DNA from: UBA7396 sp036172015
GTDB lineage: Bacteria; Patescibacteriota; Gracilibacteria; BD1-5; UBA6164
Direction: 5' to 3'
NCBI GenBank assembly: GCA_036172015.1
Contig: JAVHSE010000057.1
Coordinates: 1 to 10,094 of the forward strand
DNA length: 10,094 bases
The position numbers and the translations under genes were made by a program. The notes beneath the pieces were generated by a model. It worked only from the letters and a program-made list of their open reading frames with translations, was not told where the DNA came from and did no database searches. This document shows positions 8,742 to 10,094 of the stretch, piece by piece; the stretch's first letter is position 1, and every line of letters starts with the position of its first letter.

Positions 8742-8778
8742 ACCTTAGAATAGGCTTATTTGTGAGCTAATTCAAGGT
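8742..8778 (+). other. Stem-loop in the IS left end, possible terminator
   Basis: Three helices stack: acctt/aaggt (8742-8746 with 8774-8778), gaat/attc (8748-8751 with 8770-8773) and ggct/agct (8753-8756 with 8765-8768). They are separated by one bulged A and one A-A mismatch, with an 8-nt loop, and a short T run follows (8778-8781). It could end plus-strand transcripts from the redox gene or be an IS end structure. Confidence 0.4.
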
Positions 8779-8871
8779 TTTATAGTTACTTTTCAGAAAT
8801 AGAACTTCATTTTTCTAATAAATTGCATATAGTATGCTAAGAAATTAGTAATAGAATTTCTATTAAATTTT

Positions 8872-8898
8872 AAAGTTTTTTCTTTTAAAAAAGACTTT
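8872..8898 (+). other. Stem-loop at the transposase 3' end
   Basis: The arm 8872-8881 pairs with 8888-8898 around a 6-nt loop, with one bulged G at 8893 (10 bp). On the plus strand a T run follows (8900-8905), so it could stop plus-strand transcription entering the transposase gene. It overlaps the transposase stop codon (8897-8899). Confidence 0.4.
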
Positions 8899-9937
8899 AT
8901 TTTTTACATATTTTCTCTAAGGATACAGTTTCATTTTTTTCTTGTTCAAATTCAAAAATAGGATTCATTTTATTATAAATATATCCTGAAATTCATAAAC
9001 AAAGCTGAACTAAAGCTACTAAATTTTCTGTTTTTTGTATAGATTGAGTTCCAATCTTCTCAAAATTAAATTCTTGTTTTCAAGTTTTAAAAATTCTCTC
9101 AATTTCCCATCTCTTTAAATATCTTCCAATATTAGATTCATTATTTACATTTGAAATAACTCTCATTGGATTTTTAAATCACTCTAAAGTTTTTACAAAA
9201 ACATATAATTTTTGTTCTACTCAAGCTATTTTTACTGTATAATTTCATTCTTTTAAGCTTCAAACATTTATATTTTTTCATTTCAATTCTCAATCTAATA
9301 TTTCTATATTTCTATTTGTTTTTAGTCTTATGCAAAAGAAAAATCAAGTTTCTATCAGTAATTTAAACTTCTTAAAATCATCATATCATCTATCTGCTAA
9401 TATCCAATATTTACTTCAAAAAATAGAGAGTATTTTATGTATTTGCTGAGTAAATATTTCCATTGTTATTTCATTGTCTGTAGTATCTTTTTTTATTCTT
9501 TCTCTTTTAAGAAATAATGGTATTGCTTTTATACTTACTCAATGCCATTTAAATCAATTTCATAAAGTTCATTTACTTCAGTCTCTTACTACTTTTAATC
9601 ACTCCATCTTTTTAGCTGAGTTTTTATTTATATCTACTGTATCTAAACAAAAATAATTATTTTCTTTATCTATTTTTCATATAAATTTTATCATTGTTTT
9701 TTCCACTTTTTCTGATAAATGAAACCATTGCTTATTTCATAAATGATTTGAATAATAATTTTTCATTTCTCAAGCACTCTTTTCTTTTGTATCTCACATT
9801 TTTGTTAATACTGTTGTTTTATATTCTAACATATTTTCTAGTATGGTTCTAAAAAATTTCTTTTCTGGTTTTTTCATTCAAAAACTGACTGACTTGACAG
9901 TATTTACTATTGTATGTTTCAGTATATCTATTTTCAT
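8897..9937 (-). CDS. IS4-type DDE transposase, UGA-recoded
   Basis: 346 residues on the minus strand, from ATG at 9937-9935 to TAA at 8899-8897. It catalyses cut-and-paste movement of the surrounding element. The RNase H-like fold is recognisable from LDTVDINKNSAKKMEGL (D99 or D102 as first catalytic Asp), VVRDGSKG, WILADRGYDDF (D182 as second Asp) and RYLKRWEIERIFKTGK. The last carries the full YREK signature of the IS4 group (Y273, R276, E280, K287), with E280 the catalytic Glu. By hand count 22 Gly are TGA and only 3 are GGN. No internal TAA or TAG was found, so the gene appears intact and possibly active. The start gives a basic, helical N-terminus (MKIDILKHTIVNTVKS), and no Shine-Dalgarno sequence precedes it. 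Confidence 0.92.
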
Positions 9938-9970
9938 AATAATAAGAGTTAATATATATAATACACTCTA

Positions 9971-9995
9971 ATTATATCCTTCGTAGCTTTGTCAA
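9971..9995 (-). promoter_or_regulatory. Candidate transposase promoter with a short spacer
   Basis: On the minus strand a consensus TTGACA (9995-9990) and a consensus TATAAT (9976-9971) precede the transposase ATG by 53 and 34 nt. The spacer is only 13 nt, against the usual 16-18. Both hexamers are perfect, so they may still be the real boxes, possibly with weak or conditional activity. Confidence 0.4.
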
Positions 9996-10015
9996 GTCTT
10001 TTTTAGACTTTTTTT
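9994..10015 (+). terminator. Stem-loop with T run at the IS right end
   Basis: aagtct (9994-9999) pairs with agactt (10005-10010) around a five-T loop, followed by a T run (10009-10015). In the plus direction it could end transcripts leaving the element. On the minus strand it overlaps the transposase -35 box. Confidence 0.4.
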
Positions 10016-10027
10016 ATGAAAATTTTA

Positions 10028-10041
10028 ATGCTATTTTAGTA
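10028..10041 (-). repeat. Right terminal inverted repeat of the IS
   Basis: The sequence atgctattttagta is the exact reverse complement of the left repeat (8710-8723). It lies on the transposase promoter side. Confidence 0.8.
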
Positions 10042-10049
10042 TCTTATCT

Positions 10050-10094
10050 TTATTTCTTTTGAGAAGCTGATTTCTCAGAAATTTCTTGTGTGCT
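10050..10094 (-). CDS. Possible C-terminal tail of a minus-strand gene (partial)
   Basis: From the right edge the minus strand reads STQEISEKSASQKK and then TAA (10052-10050). The Lys, Ser, Gln and Glu-rich composition resembles a flexible protein tail, but 14 codons are too few to prove coding. If real, the IS lies only 8 nt beyond its stop codon. Confidence 0.25.
   Translation of the reverse strand, partial: STQEISEKSASQKK

Larger units (their letters stand above)
8710..10041 (-). mobile_element. IS4-type insertion sequence, apparently complete (about 1.33 kb)
   Basis: Bounded by a perfect 14-bp inverted repeat (tactaaaatagcat at 8710-8723 and its complement at 10028-10041) and carrying one intact transposase on the minus strand. 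The two inner flanks also look alike (tttttcaaaaaa against ttttcataaaaa). Beyond the repeat, taag occurs on both sides with a one-base offset. No target-site duplication is evident when the flanks are compared. The 173 nt between the left repeat and the transposase stop (8724-8896) hold several stem-loops, including gcata-tag-tatgc at 8825-8837, and no coding sequence that I can support. Confidence 0.8.

Noticed and set aside
9474..9656. Plus-strand open stretch with an ATG
   Set aside because: It is antisense to the transposase, which carries the DDE and YREK motifs.

Overview
The window reads as a chromosomal segment of a very AT-rich bacterium that uses UGA as a glycine codon (translation table 25). 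Conserved genes such as lepA and tsaD run open end to end only when TGA is Gly, and the in-frame TGAs fall on invariant glycines: the DTPGH motif of LepA, the SGGH motif of TsaD, and paired GG positions near the LepA C-terminus. This points to the Patescibacteria (CPR) lineages Gracilibacteria (BD1-5) or Absconditabacteria (SR1). CGA still reads as Arg at a conserved LepA position, which argues against table 37, the Absconditabacterales code in which CGA and CGG are Trp. Read with the standard code, every gene here would look shattered.

Left part (1-5362): a compact run of four co-directional genes with gaps of 6, 13 and 16 nt. They are the 3' end of a coiled-coil protein with exact 21-bp tandem repeats, a small membrane-anchored helical protein with an RNKLAH (HEPN-like) motif, a 1195-residue surface protein, and tsaD (tRNA t6A synthesis). 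The surface protein combines a signal peptide, four PKD-like repeats, a lamin-tail-like domain, an intact staphylococcal-type nuclease and a C-terminal membrane anchor. A strong intrinsic terminator overlaps the tsaD stop codon.

Middle part (5363-8709): lepA (elongation factor 4) has its own probable promoter. It is followed by a separate gene for a membrane-anchored protein with two thioredoxin-fold domains, probably acting in thiol-disulfide chemistry outside the membrane. After it lies a short GC-rich palindromic stretch that is out of character with its surroundings.

Right part (8710-10041): a complete IS4-type insertion sequence on the minus strand, with a 14-bp perfect terminal inverted repeat and an intact DDE/YREK transposase. 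About 22 of its 25 glycine codons are TGA, so it can only work in a recoded host. The last 45 bases may hold the tail of a minus-strand gene.

The genes fit a host-associated, reduced lifestyle: an anchored nuclease that could degrade external DNA, a thiol-redox protein that could support the Cys-paired surface protein, and core translation genes. No CRISPR array, rRNA or tRNA was seen. The surface nuclease and the recoded IS are the most interesting items; no clearly new multi-gene system is demonstrated.
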